Part shown: piece after piece, positions 21,483 to 31,331 of the stretch
Layout: every line of letters begins with the position of its first letter
Position numbering within the stretch: position 1 is the stretch's first letter
Source of the DNA: Rhodocyclaceae bacterium
GTDB lineage: Bacteria; Pseudomonadota; Gammaproteobacteria; Burkholderiales; Rhodocyclaceae
Direction: 5' to 3'
NCBI GenBank assembly: GCA_013426785.1
Contig: JACDZI010000007.1
Coordinates: 1-64,000 of the forward strand
DNA: 64,000 bases
The notes under the pieces: generated by a model
The model's input: the letters and a program-made list of their open reading frames with translations, nothing else
Told to the model about the DNA's origin: nothing
Databases searched by the model: none
Translations under genes and position numbers: made by a program

Positions 21483-23492
21483 ATGACCCGCCTGCTTGCC
21501 ATTGACTACCTGATGATCGCCGCCGCCGCCTGGGGCGTGATCGGGCTGGTCGGGCTGGCGCTACAGCGCAACTTCAGCTTTGTCGCCAAAGGATTGTTTC
21601 CTTTTGGCGCGCTGGTCGGCCTGCTGGTCGGCGGCGTGGCGCTCCTGGCCCTGGGCGGCACGTCGCAGACGGCCGAACTGGTGATCGGGCTGCCGAACCT
21701 GCCTTTCCATCTGCACCTGGACAATCTCGCCGCCGTCTTCATCCTGCTGCTGGGGTTCGTTTCGGCAGGGATTTCCATCTACGCTGCCGGCTATTTCCGG
21801 CAGGGGGAGGGCACCGCACCCGGCGTGCTGTGCTGCGAATACCACCTCTTTCTCGCCAGCATGCTGATGGTGCTGCTGGCCGACGATGCCTATGCCTTCA
21901 TGGTGGCCTGGGAGACGATGGCGCTCACCTCCTTTTTGCTCGTCACCACCGACCATCGCCATGCCGCCATCCGTGAGGCCGGCTACCTGTATCTGCTGAT
22001 CGCCCATATCGGTGCCATCGCCATCCTGCTTTCCTTCGGCGTGATGACCTCGGGGAGTGGCGATTACAGTTTTAGTGGCATGCGCGAGCAGGAGCTGTCG
22101 CCCTTCTGGGCCTCGGTGGCATTCCTGCTGGCACTGGCCGGTTTTGGTGCCAAGGCCGGGTTGCTGCCCCTGCATGTCTGGCTGCCCGAGGCGCATCCGG
22201 CGGCACCCTCGCCGGTCTCCGCCCTGATGAGCGGCGTGATGCTGAAGACGGCGATCTACGGCATCCTGCGCGTCAGCTTCGATCTGGTTGGCACGCCGAT
22301 TTGGTGGTGGGGCGTGGTGGCGCTCGCGGTCGGCATCATCACGGCGCTGTTCGGCGTGCTTTATTCGACGGTGCAGTCCGACATGAAGCGTCTATTGGCC
22401 TATTCGTCGATCGAAAACATCGGCCTGCTGGCGGTCGGCATTGGCTTGGCGCTGATCTTCCACAGCTACCAGATGGAAGCGCTTGCGGCCCTCGCATTGA
22501 CAGCGGTGTTCTATCACTGCCTGGCCCACGCCGGCTTCAAGAGCCTGCTGTTCCTGTGCACTGGCTCGGTACTGCATGCCACGAAGGAACGCAGCCTGGG
22601 CAAGCTTGGTGGCCTGATCCATCCGATGCCCTGGGTCGCTTGGCTGGCGCTGGTCGGGGTGATCGCCAGTGCCGGCTTGCCGCCGCTGTCGGGCTTCGTC
22701 TCCGAGTGGCTGCTGCTGCAAGGCTTCCTGTTTTCGCCCGGCCTGCCACACCCTTGGCTCAACATGGTAGTGCCGGTCGTCGCCGCAGCCGTGGCGCTGG
22801 TGGCGGCGATGGCGGGTTTCGCCATGGTCAAGTTCTACGGCATCATCTTCCTCGGCCAGATGCGCGAACCCGCGCTCAAGGATGCCCACGACGCCGGCAT
22901 CTGGGAAAAACTCGGCCTGCTGTGGCTGGCCTGTCTGACACTGCTGCTCGGCGTGCTGCCGGCGACGGTGATCCTGCGTCTCGACGCTGCCACGCGACAA
23001 CTGCTGGGCAAAGGACTGGCCGACCGGGTGGCTGAAAACGGCTGGTGGATGCTGGCGCCGATCTCGCCGGAACGGGCCAGTTATGAACCGCTGATCTTCC
23101 TGGCCATCATCGCCGCCACGCTGTTGATCGGGCGCGAACTGGTGCATCGCCTCTATCACGGCCGGGTACGGCGCAGCCCGGCCTGGGATTGCGGCTATCA
23201 CTTCCAGGGACCACGCGCGCAGGATACGGCCGAGGGCTTTTCGCAGCCGATCCGGCGCATCTTCGAGCCCATGTTCCGCATGGAACGCCAGTTCCCGACG
23301 CCGCGCGATCGCCAGCCGATCTATACGGTGAAGGTGTCAGACCATTTCTGGTACTGGCTCTACCTGCCGATTGTCCGGGCGGCTGGCTGGGTATCTCAGT
23401 TGATCACCAACCTGCAGGGTGGCCGCATCGCCATCTACCTGATGTACAGTTTCCTCACGCTCCTCATACTGATCATGGTGGCTCGCCCATGA
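21483..23492 (+). CDS. Hydrogenase-4 component B-like proton antiporter subunit (NuoL/HyfB family)
   Basis: Proton_antipo_M family: VAWETMALTSFLLVTTDH, LPLHVWLPEAHPAAPSPVSALMSGVMLKTAIYGILR. Confidence 0.9.
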   Translation: MTRLLAIDYLMIAAAAWGVIGLVGLALQRNFSFVAKGLFPFGALVGLLVGGVALLALGGTSQTAELVIGLPNLPFHLHLDNLAAVFILLLGFVSAGISIYAAGYFRQGEGTAPGVLCCEYHLFLASMLMVLLADDAYAFMVAWETMALTSFLLVTTDHRHAAIREAGYLYLLIAHIGAIAILLSFGVMTSGSGDYSFSGMREQELSPFWASVAFLLALAGFGAKAGLLPLHVWLPEAHPAAPSPVSALMSGVMLKTAIYGILRVSFDLVGTPIWWWGVVALAVGIITALFGVLYSTVQSDMKRLLAYSSIENIGLLAVGIGLALIFHSYQMEALAALALTAVFYHCLAHAGFKSLLFLCTGSVLHATKERSLGKLGGLIHPMPWVAWLALVGVIASAGLPPLSGFVSEWLLLQGFLFSPGLPHPWLNMVVPVVAAAVALVAAMAGFAMVKFYGIIFLGQMREPALKDAHDAGIWEKLGLLWLACLTLLLGVLPATVILRLDAATRQLLGKGLADRVAENGWWMLAPISPERASYEPLIFLAIIAATLLIGRELVHRLYHGRVRRSPAWDCGYHFQGPRAQDTAEGFSQPIRRIFEPMFRMERQFPTPRDRQPIYTVKVSDHFWYWLYLPIVRAAGWVSQLITNLQGGRIAIYLMYSFLTLLILIMVARP

Positions 23493-24445
23493 TCAGTATC
23501 GCCGCCCTCATCGGTCAAGTTTTTGCCATCGTGCTGGCGCTCGCGCTGGCACCGCTGCTGACCGGCTGGGTCAATCAATGGCGGGCGTGGCTACAGAACC
23601 GCAGTGCGCCGCCGCTCCTGCAGCCGTACTACACGCTGCACAAGTTGTTCCACAAGGATGTGGTGCTGGCGCACGGCGCCTCGCCGCTGTTCCGCTTTGC
23701 CCCCTTCATCATGTTCGGCTGCATGCTGCTCGCCTGCGGCATCATCCCCAGTCTGTCCACCGACCTCCCCTTCGCGCCGGCGGCCGATGCGCTGGCGCTG
23801 GTCGGCGTGTTCGGCCTGGCGCGCCTGTTCATTTCGCTGGCGGCGATGGACATCGGCACCTCTTTCGGCACCCTCGGCGCCCGGCGCGAGATGCTGGTTG
23901 GTTTTCTCGCCGAACCGGCCCTGCTGATCATCATCTTTACCGTCGCCATGATCGCCAACTCGACTTCGTTGGCGACCATCGTCGAAACCTTGGCCTACCG
24001 CGAGTTCGCCATCTATCCAAGCCTGGCCTTCGCCGGCATCGCCTTTACCTTCGTTTCCTTCGCCGAGAACGCGCGCGTACCGGTCGATAACCCGGCCACC
24101 CACCTCGAACTGACGATGATCCACGAGGCGATGATCCTTGAATATTCCGGGCGCCATCTGGCGCTGATCGAGTGGGCGGCGAGCCTCAAGTTGTATGCCT
24201 ATTCCTGCCTCGGCATCGCGCTGTTCTTCCCCTGGGGCATCGGCGAGCGCGACAATTTCCTGGCGCTGGTGGCAGCGATTCCCCTGTTGCTGTTGAAACT
24301 TGGCATCGGTGGCATGCTCCTGGCGATCATTGAGACGATCAATGCCAAGGTGCGCATCTTCCGCGTGCCGGAATTTCTTGGTACCGCCTTCCTGCTGGCC
24401 GTACTGGGCTTGCTGGTGAGACTGCTCTTGGAGGTGCGTGCATGA
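23489..24445 (+). CDS. HyfC/NuoH-like membrane subunit
   Basis: Respiratory-chain NADH dehydrogenase 1 family (QPYYTLHKLFHKDVV, SFAENARVPVDNPATHLELTMIHEAMILEYSG); start overlaps the upstream stop. Confidence 0.9.
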   Translation: MISIAALIGQVFAIVLALALAPLLTGWVNQWRAWLQNRSAPPLLQPYYTLHKLFHKDVVLAHGASPLFRFAPFIMFGCMLLACGIIPSLSTDLPFAPAADALALVGVFGLARLFISLAAMDIGTSFGTLGARREMLVGFLAEPALLIIIFTVAMIANSTSLATIVETLAYREFAIYPSLAFAGIAFTFVSFAENARVPVDNPATHLELTMIHEAMILEYSGRHLALIEWAASLKLYAYSCLGIALFFPWGIGERDNFLALVAAIPLLLLKLGIGGMLLAIIETINAKVRIFRVPEFLGTAFLLAVLGLLVRLLLEVRA

Positions 24446-25107
24446 ATGCCACGCCGCTGTTCGCGCAATTGATCAACCTGTTCGCCGCCGTGATCCTGCT
24501 GCTTTCCTTTTCCATGCTGGCGCAGCGGCGCGTGATCCAGTTGATCAACCTGTTCGCCCTGCAAGGCTTCACGCTGTTCCTGTCCACCCTGGTCGTCGCG
24601 GTTAACACCGGCCAGTCGCACCTCTACTGGTCGGCCGGCTTGACGCTGGCGCTCAAGGCGATGCTGCTGCCATGGATCCTGCATCGCCTGGTACGCCAGC
24701 TGCAGGTCAAGAGCGAAGTCGAGCCGCTGGTCAACATCCCGACGACGATGCTGATCGGCATCGTGCTGGTGATGATTTCCTTCAACGTCGCGCTGCCGAT
24801 CTCGCAACTGTCGAGCGCCATCGCCCGCGGCACGCTGGGCATCGCGCTCGCCGTGGTGATGCTCGCCTTCCTGATGATGATCACGCGCCGCAAGGCGATC
24901 ACCCAGGTGGTCGGCTTCCTGTCGATGGAAAACGGCCTGTTCCTGGCCGCTACCAGCGCCACCTACGGCATGCCGATGGTCGTCGAACTGGGCATCGCCC
25001 TTGACGTGCTGGTCGGCGTGATCATCCTCGGCGTGTTCTTCTTCCAGATTCGCGACCAGTTCGATAGCCTCGACATCCATCACATGGAACGCTTGAAGGA
25101 TAACTGA
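24442..25107 (+). CDS. HyfE-like membrane subunit (NuoK-like)
   Basis: Hydrophobic 221 aa; QVVGFLSMENGLFLAATSATYGMPMVVELGIALDVLVGVIILG as in HyfE. Confidence 0.87.
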   Translation: MNATPLFAQLINLFAAVILLLSFSMLAQRRVIQLINLFALQGFTLFLSTLVVAVNTGQSHLYWSAGLTLALKAMLLPWILHRLVRQLQVKSEVEPLVNIPTTMLIGIVLVMISFNVALPISQLSSAIARGTLGIALAVVMLAFLMMITRRKAITQVVGFLSMENGLFLAATSATYGMPMVVELGIALDVLVGVIILGVFFFQIRDQFDSLDIHHMERLKDN

Positions 25108-26558
25108 TGGACCCGTTCATCCTCATGCTCGCCATTCCCCTTGTCAGCGGCGCGCTGCTGACGGTGGCGGGCGAACGTGCCTGGGCGCCCAACCTGAACA
25201 TCCTCGCCAGCCTCGGTACCTTCCTGGCTGCCGCCGGGCTGACGGCGGAGATCGTCGCCAGCGGGCCGCGCTTCGCCTTCGGCGAACAGTTCTTCATCGA
25301 TTCGCTCAATGTCTTCTTCGTCGCGCTGACCGCCTTCGTCGGGCTGACCACCAGTATTTTCTCCGGCCCCTACATGGCTAACGAGGCGGCCCACGGCCGG
25401 CTCACCAAGCCACGCCTGCGCCTCTACAAGAGCATGTACCAGCTGTTCATGTTCACCATGCTGGTGGCGTTGACGACCAACAACCTCGGCATCCTCTGGG
25501 TGGCGATGGAAGCGGCCACGCTCACCACCGTGCTGCTGGTATCGCTCTACCGCACGCCCGCCAGCCTTGAGGCGGCGTGGAAATACTTCATCCTGTGCGG
25601 CGTCGGCATCGCCCAAGCGTTGTTCGGCACCATCCTGCTCTATTTCGCCGCCGAGCGCATCCTCGGCGAAAGCGGCAACGCGCTGCTGTGGACGCATCTG
25701 GTCAGCGCCAAGGCCTTCCTCGATCCGAACATCATGGCGCTGTCCTTCATCTTCCTGCTGGTCGGCTACGGCACCAAGGTCGGCCTGGCGCCGCTGCACA
25801 ACTGGCTGCCCGACGCGCACGCCGAAGGACCGACCCCCGTCTCGGCGGTACTCTCCGGCCTGCTGCTCAACGTCGCGCTGTACGCCATCCTGCGCTGCAA
25901 GGTGCTGGCCGATGGCGCCATCCACAGCGATTTCGCCGGCAACCTGATGATGGGCTTCGGCCTGTTCACCCTGCTTCTGGCCGCGTTCTTCCTGTCGAAG
26001 CAGAAGGATGTGAAGCGCATGTTCGCCTATTCGTCCATTGAGCACATGGGGCTGATCACCTTCGCCTTCGGCATGGGCGGTGCGGTCGCCAACTTCGCCG
26101 GCCTGTTGCACATGACCATGCATTCGCTGACCAAGTCGGCGATCTTCTTCGCCGTCGGCCATGCCACGCAGAAGGTCGGTACGCAGATGATGGCGGACAT
26201 CCGTGGCTTGATCCGCGTGAATCCGCTGATCGGCTGGGGCCTGCTGCTCGGCACGCTGGCGATCCTCGGGATGCCGCCCTTCGGCGTGTTCGCCAGCGAG
26301 TTCATGATCCTCACCCACGCCATGAAGCATCACGCCTGGGCGACCCCGATCATGCTGCTGGCGCTCGGTGTGGCTTTTGCCGCAATCTTCGGCAAGGTGC
26401 AACCGATGGTATTCGGCGAGACCAAGGCCAAGCGCCTGCCGCACGCGCCGGCGATCACGCCGGTGTTCGTGCATCTGGCCCTGGTGCTGATGCTTGGCCT
26501 TTATATTCCGCCTTACCTGACGCGCTGGTTCGAGGAAGCCGCGCGCATGCTGGGGTAG
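25107..26558 (+). CDS. HyfF/NuoN-M-like proton antiporter subunit
   Basis: GYGTKVGLAPLHNWLPDAHAEGPTPVSAVLSGLLLNVALYAILR; KRMFAYSSIEHMGL. Confidence 0.9.
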   Translation: MDPFILMLAIPLVSGALLTVAGERAWAPNLNILASLGTFLAAAGLTAEIVASGPRFAFGEQFFIDSLNVFFVALTAFVGLTTSIFSGPYMANEAAHGRLTKPRLRLYKSMYQLFMFTMLVALTTNNLGILWVAMEAATLTTVLLVSLYRTPASLEAAWKYFILCGVGIAQALFGTILLYFAAERILGESGNALLWTHLVSAKAFLDPNIMALSFIFLLVGYGTKVGLAPLHNWLPDAHAEGPTPVSAVLSGLLLNVALYAILRCKVLADGAIHSDFAGNLMMGFGLFTLLLAAFFLSKQKDVKRMFAYSSIEHMGLITFAFGMGGAVANFAGLLHMTMHSLTKSAIFFAVGHATQKVGTQMMADIRGLIRVNPLIGWGLLLGTLAILGMPPFGVFASEFMILTHAMKHHAWATPIMLLALGVAFAAIFGKVQPMVFGETKAKRLPHAPAITPVFVHLALVLMLGLYIPPYLTRWFEEAARMLG

Positions 26559-26560
26559 CC

Positions 26561-28120
26561 ATGCAACTTTTCGACGAACCGATCGAATTCACCCGCCAGC
26601 CCGGCATTGGCGCACCGGTATGGCAGGGGCGTGCCGTCGATGGCGACGAACTCAAGGATTTCGCCGCCGCAGCGCATCTGGCCGGCGGACGGCTCGCCGC
26701 GCTGTGGGGCAGCGATGAGCGCCTGAGCGGCGGCGGCTTTCGACTGCATTGCGTGTTCGGCCTCAACGAGGGGCATGCTTGCCTGACGCTCGAGTTACCT
26801 GCGAACGATCCGGGCTATCCCGACCTGTCCGGCCTGTTCCCTGCCGCCAACCGCATGCAACGCGCTACCTATGACATGGTCGGCATCGGCCACGATGGCA
26901 CCGACCAGCGCCCCTGGCTGCGTCACGGCGGCTGGCCTGCCGACTGGTTTCCGCTGCGCCACGACGCGGGCGAGGGCGGTGACTTCTCCAACCTGCCGAG
27001 CGATTACGACTTCGTCCAGGTGGGCGGCGAGGGTGCCCACGAGATCCCGGTCGGCCCCATCCACGCCGGCATCATCGAACCGGGCCATTTCCGCTTCTCG
27101 GTGGTGGGCGAGCGCGTGTTGCGCTTTGAATCGCGGCTGGGCTATCAACACCGCGGCGTCGAACGCCGTCTCGCTGGCGCCGACTTTTCCACGGGCGCGA
27201 AAATCCTCGGACGCATCTCCGGCGATGCCACCTGCGCCTATGCCTGGGCCTACGCCGCCGCCATCGAGGCCGCTTGCGGCGTCGAGCCGTCGCCACGTGC
27301 TCTGGCCTTGCGCGCGATCCTGCTCGAACGCGAACGCGTCGCCAACCATCTGGGCGATCTCGGCATGCTCGGCAACGATGCCGCCCTGGCATTCGGGCTG
27401 TCGCAGTTCTTCCGCCTCAAGGAGGAATGGGTGCGCGTCTCGGCGCTACTGTTCGGCCACCGCTTCATGATGGACCGCATCGTGCCGGGTGGTGTCGAGG
27501 CCGACCTCAATGCCGCAGCAGTGAAAGTGCTGAGCGACCAGTGCGATGCCATCGGCCCGGCCGTGAAGGAATTGCATGCCATCTACGATGAACATGCCGG
27601 CCTGCAGGACCGCTACCTGACCACCGGACCGATCGACGCCGCGCTGGCCCGCGAACTGTCGCTCAGCGGCATGGCGGCGCGGGCGACCGGCCTGCTGCTC
27701 GACGGCCGCTGCTACCGGCTCGACTATGCACCGCCGCCTCCCTGGGCAGCGCTGGGCGTGCGCCCGGTCACCGACGAGCGGGGCGATGTGGCCGCACGCG
27801 TGGCGGTACGCTTCGGCGAGATTACCGAATCCCTGCGCTTGATCCGGCAACTGGCGACACAACTGCCGGCTGGCGCAGTGTGCGCCGAGGTCAAGCCGGT
27901 ACCGGGCGCGAGCGGAGTGGGCATCATCGAGGGCTGGCGCGGCGAGGTGCTGGTCGGCGTCAGCATCGGCGCGGATAGCCGGCTGGCGCGCGTGCATCCG
28001 CACGACCCGTCATGGCAACTGTGGCCGGCGCTGGAGCATGCCGTGCCGCGCGACATCGTGCCGGACTTCCCGCTCATCAACAAGTCGTTCAACCTCTCCT
28101 ACGTGGGGCAGGATTTATGA
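26561..28120 (+). CDS. HyfG-like large subunit lacking NiFe ligands (Ehr-type)
   Basis: NuoC/NuoD-like fusion; IPVGPIHAGIIEPGHFRFSVVGERVLRFESRLGYQHRGVE, but RISGD replaces RxCGxC and the C-terminus is FPLINKSFNLSYVGQDL without DPCxxC. Confidence 0.9.
   Translation: MQLFDEPIEFTRQPGIGAPVWQGRAVDGDELKDFAAAAHLAGGRLAALWGSDERLSGGGFRLHCVFGLNEGHACLTLELPANDPGYPDLSGLFPAANRMQRATYDMVGIGHDGTDQRPWLRHGGWPADWFPLRHDAGEGGDFSNLPSDYDFVQVGGEGAHEIPVGPIHAGIIEPGHFRFSVVGERVLRFESRLGYQHRGVERRLAGADFSTGAKILGRISGDATCAYAWAYAAAIEAACGVEPSPRALALRAILLERERVANHLGDLGMLGNDAALAFGLSQFFRLKEEWVRVSALLFGHRFMMDRIVPGGVEADLNAAAVKVLSDQCDAIGPAVKELHAIYDEHAGLQDRYLTTGPIDAALARELSLSGMAARATGLLLDGRCYRLDYAPPPPWAALGVRPVTDERGDVAARVAVRFGEITESLRLIRQLATQLPAGAVCAEVKPVPGASGVGIIEGWRGEVLVGVSIGADSRLARVHPHDPSWQLWPALEHAVPRDIVPDFPLINKSFNLSYVGQDL
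27165..27188 (-). repeat. Possible degenerate 24-bp element copy (in HyfG-like gene)
   Basis: Reverse complement AAAAGTCGGCGCCAGCGAGACGGC, 3 mismatches. Confidence 0.5.
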
Positions 28121-28665
28121 TTCCGCTGCTCAAGCGCATCCTCAAGACCGGCATCGTCACCGAGCCTGTGGCCGAAGGCGACGCGCGGCGCGAAGTCGAT
28201 CGGTTACAGGATGAGGTACTCAAGATCCTCGGCCGTGCGCTGACCATCCGCGAGGTTGATGCCGGCTCGTGCAATGCCTGCGAGCTGGAAATCCACGCCC
28301 TCAACAACCCCTACTACAATCTCGAAGGCTGCGGCATCAAGTTCGTTGCCAGTCCGCGCCACGCCGACATGCTGCTCGTCACCGGCCCGGTGACCAAGAA
28401 CATGGAGAACGCGCTGAAGATCGCCTATGACTGCACGCCAGATCCCAAACTGGTTGTCGCGGTCGGCGATTGCGGCTGTGGTTGCGGCGAAGTAGGCGCA
28501 CTCTTCGGCCCCAACTACGCGACCTGCGGCGCGGTCGCGAACGTGATTCCCGTCGATGTGCGCATCCCCGGCTGCCCCCCCACGCCTGTCGCGCTGATGC
28601 AGGGCATCCTCGCGGCGGTCAGGTATGATCGTGCCCATCCTGCCGTATCGCCCGAAAGGTCCTGA
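28117..28665 (+). CDS. HyfI/NuoB-like small Fe-S subunit
   Basis: VDAGSCNACELEIHALNNPYYNLEGCGIKF...GDCGCGCGEVG...DVRIPGCPPTPVALMQGIL. Confidence 0.9.
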   Translation: MIPLLKRILKTGIVTEPVAEGDARREVDRLQDEVLKILGRALTIREVDAGSCNACELEIHALNNPYYNLEGCGIKFVASPRHADMLLVTGPVTKNMENALKIAYDCTPDPKLVVAVGDCGCGCGEVGALFGPNYATCGAVANVIPVDVRIPGCPPTPVALMQGILAAVRYDRAHPAVSPERS

Positions 28666-28666
28666 A

Positions 28667-29521
28667 ATGTCTGCTGTCCGCGAATCCACTTCCGCCAAGA
28701 TTTACCCCGCCACGCTGGTCCGCTCGGAGCGCATCACCCCGGAAAAATCGGCCGAGGACGTGCGCCACCTGGTGTTCCGCCGCGACGACTTGTCCTTCTC
28801 CTGCGCCATGGGTCAGTGCGTGCGGGTGATGGCGCCGGGCCAGTACGGCAACCAGTACCACCCGCGCCTTTACCTGGTGGCCGACAATGTCGCCGAGCGT
28901 GACGGCGGCATCGAGTTCGCCATCTGCGTCAAACGCCACAACTACATCGACGACTTCAACGGCGAACGCTATCCGGGCATTGCCTCCAACTACCTGTGCG
29001 ACTTGCCGGTCGGCACGAGTGTCCAGTTTACCGGTCCCTTCGGCTACCCCTTCGCCATGCCGGCCAGCCGCAAGGCGAACATCCTGATGATCGGCATGGG
29101 CACCGGCATCGCGCCCTTCCGTGCGCTGATCCGCACCCTCTATGAAACCTACGGCAGTTGGGACGGCAAGGTGCGCCTGTTCTACGGCGCGAAGAGCGGC
29201 CTTGAAATGCTCTACATGAACGACGAGAACAAGGACCTCGCCCAGTACGTCTATCAGCCGACCTTCAAGGCCTTCCAGGCGATCAGCCCGCGGCCGGCCT
29301 TCGACGCACCGGTGGCGATTGACCAGGCCATCGCCCAGAATGCCGCCGAGGTGTGGGAGATGTTGCAGGCGCCCGATACCTATATCTATCTGGCTGGTGT
29401 CGATCAGATGCAGGCCAGCGTCAATCAGGCGCTGATCGCCATCTGCGGTTCCGCCGACACCTGGTACGAACTCAAGGATGCGCTCAAGGCCAGCGGTCGC
29501 TGGCACGAAGTGCTGTACTGA
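28667..29521 (+). CDS. FAD/NAD(P)-binding ferredoxin-NADP reductase-like oxidoreductase
   Basis: FNR fold: FTGPFGYPFAMP, ILMIGMGTGIAPFRALI, VRLFYGAKSGLEMLY, TYIYLAGVDQM. Confidence 0.85.
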   Translation: MSAVRESTSAKIYPATLVRSERITPEKSAEDVRHLVFRRDDLSFSCAMGQCVRVMAPGQYGNQYHPRLYLVADNVAERDGGIEFAICVKRHNYIDDFNGERYPGIASNYLCDLPVGTSVQFTGPFGYPFAMPASRKANILMIGMGTGIAPFRALIRTLYETYGSWDGKVRLFYGAKSGLEMLYMNDENKDLAQYVYQPTFKAFQAISPRPAFDAPVAIDQAIAQNAAEVWEMLQAPDTYIYLAGVDQMQASVNQALIAICGSADTWYELKDALKASGRWHEVLY

Positions 29522-29522
29522 T

Positions 29523-29546
29523 AAAAGTCGGCGCTGGCAGGACGGC
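29523..29546 (+). repeat. 24-bp dispersed element copy (fills convergent gene junction)
   Basis: AAAAGTCGGCGCTGGCAGGACGGC, exact consensus. Confidence 0.95.
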
Positions 29547-31331
29547 TCAGTAGACCTTGACCTGCACCAATTCCTCGCCCTGCGGGTCGGTGACATGCAC
29601 CGCGCAGGCGATGCAGGGGTCGAAGCTGTGGATGGTGCGCAGAATCTCCAGCGGCTGCTTGGCATCGTGCAGGTGATGGCCCTTGAGTGATGCCTCGTAA
29701 GGGCCTTGTCCGCCGCCGGCATCGCGCGGGCCGGCATTCCAGGTGCTCGGCACGATGGCCTGGTAGTTGGCGATCTTCTGGTTTTCGATGACGATCCAGT
29801 GCGACAGGCCGCCGCGTGGCGCTTCCATCAGGCCGACGCCTTGCGCCCTGGCCGGCCACGTCGAAGGCTCCCATTGGCTGTCGTTGAAGGTCTTGAGGTC
29901 GCCGGCCTTGATGTTGGCCAGCAACTGGTCGTACCAGCCCTGCATGGCATCGGCGATCAGCTTGGTTTCCAGCGTGCGCGCCGCCGTGCGGCCGAGCGTC
30001 GAGTAGAGCGCTTCCACCGGCGCATTCAGTTGCTTCAGTGCCATGCTGACCAGTTCTTTCGTCTGTACGTGGCCGGACGCGTAGAGCATGAGCACGCGCG
30101 CCAGCGGGCCGACCTCGACCGGCTTGCCCTTCCAGCGCGGCGACTTCATCCACGAGTAATCCTGGTCGACATCGAGGTGCTGGTAAGGTGGCTGCGGCCC
30201 GGTGTAATCGAGCTCGGTCTCGCCCCGATAAGGGTGCAGGCCCTTGGCCTTGCCCACCGAATACTTGTACCAGGCGTGGCTGACGAACTCCTGAATCTCG
30301 CCCTCGGCATTGACGTCGATCGGATGGATTTTCGACAGGTCGCGGTCGAGGATGACCCCGCGCGGAATCAGGAAGGAGGCAGGGTCGTTCATGCTCTTGG
30401 CCGGAAAATCGCCGAAGGTCATGAAGTTGCCGACGCCCTCGCCCTGCTTGAACCAGTCCGGGTAGAAGCCGGCGATGGCCAGCGTGTCGGGCACATAGAC
30501 CTGATCGACGAAGCCCTTCATCTGGTGGATCACGTTCTGCACGACCTGCAGACCCGTCATGTTGAGTGCCGTGCCGGAATCGCCGCCGCGGTGGTGCGGC
30601 CCCTGACCATGGCCGACATGGCTCGGGTCGATGCTGATTGCGCAAGGCACGCCGCCGACGACGAACATCGGATGCGGGTTCTTGCCGCCGAAGATGGCAT
30701 GCAGTTTCACCACGTCACGCTGCCAGGCCAGCGCATCGAGGTAATGCGCCACCGCCATCAGGTTGGCTTCCGGCGGCAGTTTGTAACCGGGATGGCCCCA
30801 GTAACCGTTGGCGAAAATGCCGAGCTGGCCGGCCTCGACGAAGCCCTTTAGCTTCTTTTGCGCGTCGGAAAAATACCCCGGCGAGGATTTCGCATAGCCC
30901 GACAGGCTCTGTGCCAGCGTCGAGGTGGCCTTCGGGTCTGCCTTGAGCGCCGACACCACATCCACCCAGTCCAGCGCATGCAGGTGGTAGAAGTGCATCA
31001 CATGGTCGTGGATGTACTGCGCGCCGATCATCAGGTTGCGGATCAGCTCGGCATTGGCGGGAATCTCGATCTTCAGCGCATCTTCCACGGAGCGCACCGA
31101 GGCCATGCCATGCACCAGCGTGCACACGCCGCAGATGCGCTGTGCGAAGGCCCAAGCGTCGCGCGGGTCGCGCTGACGCAGGATGATCTCCAGTCCGCGC
31201 ACCATGGTGCCGGCCGACGAGGCGCGGGTGATGCGCCCGTCGGCATCGGTTTCGGCTTCGATGCGCAGGTGCCCTTCGATGCGGGTGATCGGGTCGACGA
31301 CGATGCGTTGGTTCATCTCAGTTTTCCTCAA
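29547..31331 (-). CDS. [NiFe] hydrogenase large subunit (group 1, Isp-associated)
   Basis: RICGVCTLVHGMASVRSVEDAL (L1) and HSFDPCIACAVHV (L2/DPCxxC) Ni-ligand motifs. Confidence 0.96.
   Translation of the reverse strand: MRKTEMNQRIVVDPITRIEGHLRIEAETDADGRITRASSAGTMVRGLEIILRQRDPRDAWAFAQRICGVCTLVHGMASVRSVEDALKIEIPANAELIRNLMIGAQYIHDHVMHFYHLHALDWVDVVSALKADPKATSTLAQSLSGYAKSSPGYFSDAQKKLKGFVEAGQLGIFANGYWGHPGYKLPPEANLMAVAHYLDALAWQRDVVKLHAIFGGKNPHPMFVVGGVPCAISIDPSHVGHGQGPHHRGGDSGTALNMTGLQVVQNVIHQMKGFVDQVYVPDTLAIAGFYPDWFKQGEGVGNFMTFGDFPAKSMNDPASFLIPRGVILDRDLSKIHPIDVNAEGEIQEFVSHAWYKYSVGKAKGLHPYRGETELDYTGPQPPYQHLDVDQDYSWMKSPRWKGKPVEVGPLARVLMLYASGHVQTKELVSMALKQLNAPVEALYSTLGRTAARTLETKLIADAMQGWYDQLLANIKAGDLKTFNDSQWEPSTWPARAQGVGLMEAPRGGLSHWIVIENQKIANYQAIVPSTWNAGPRDAGGGQGPYEASLKGHHLHDAKQPLEILRTIHSFDPCIACAVHVTDPQGEELVQVKVY

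Noticed and set aside
25080-26474. 464-aa minus-strand ORF opposite the HyfF-like gene
   Set aside because: Antisense shadow ORF with biased composition; the plus-strand gene is unambiguous.
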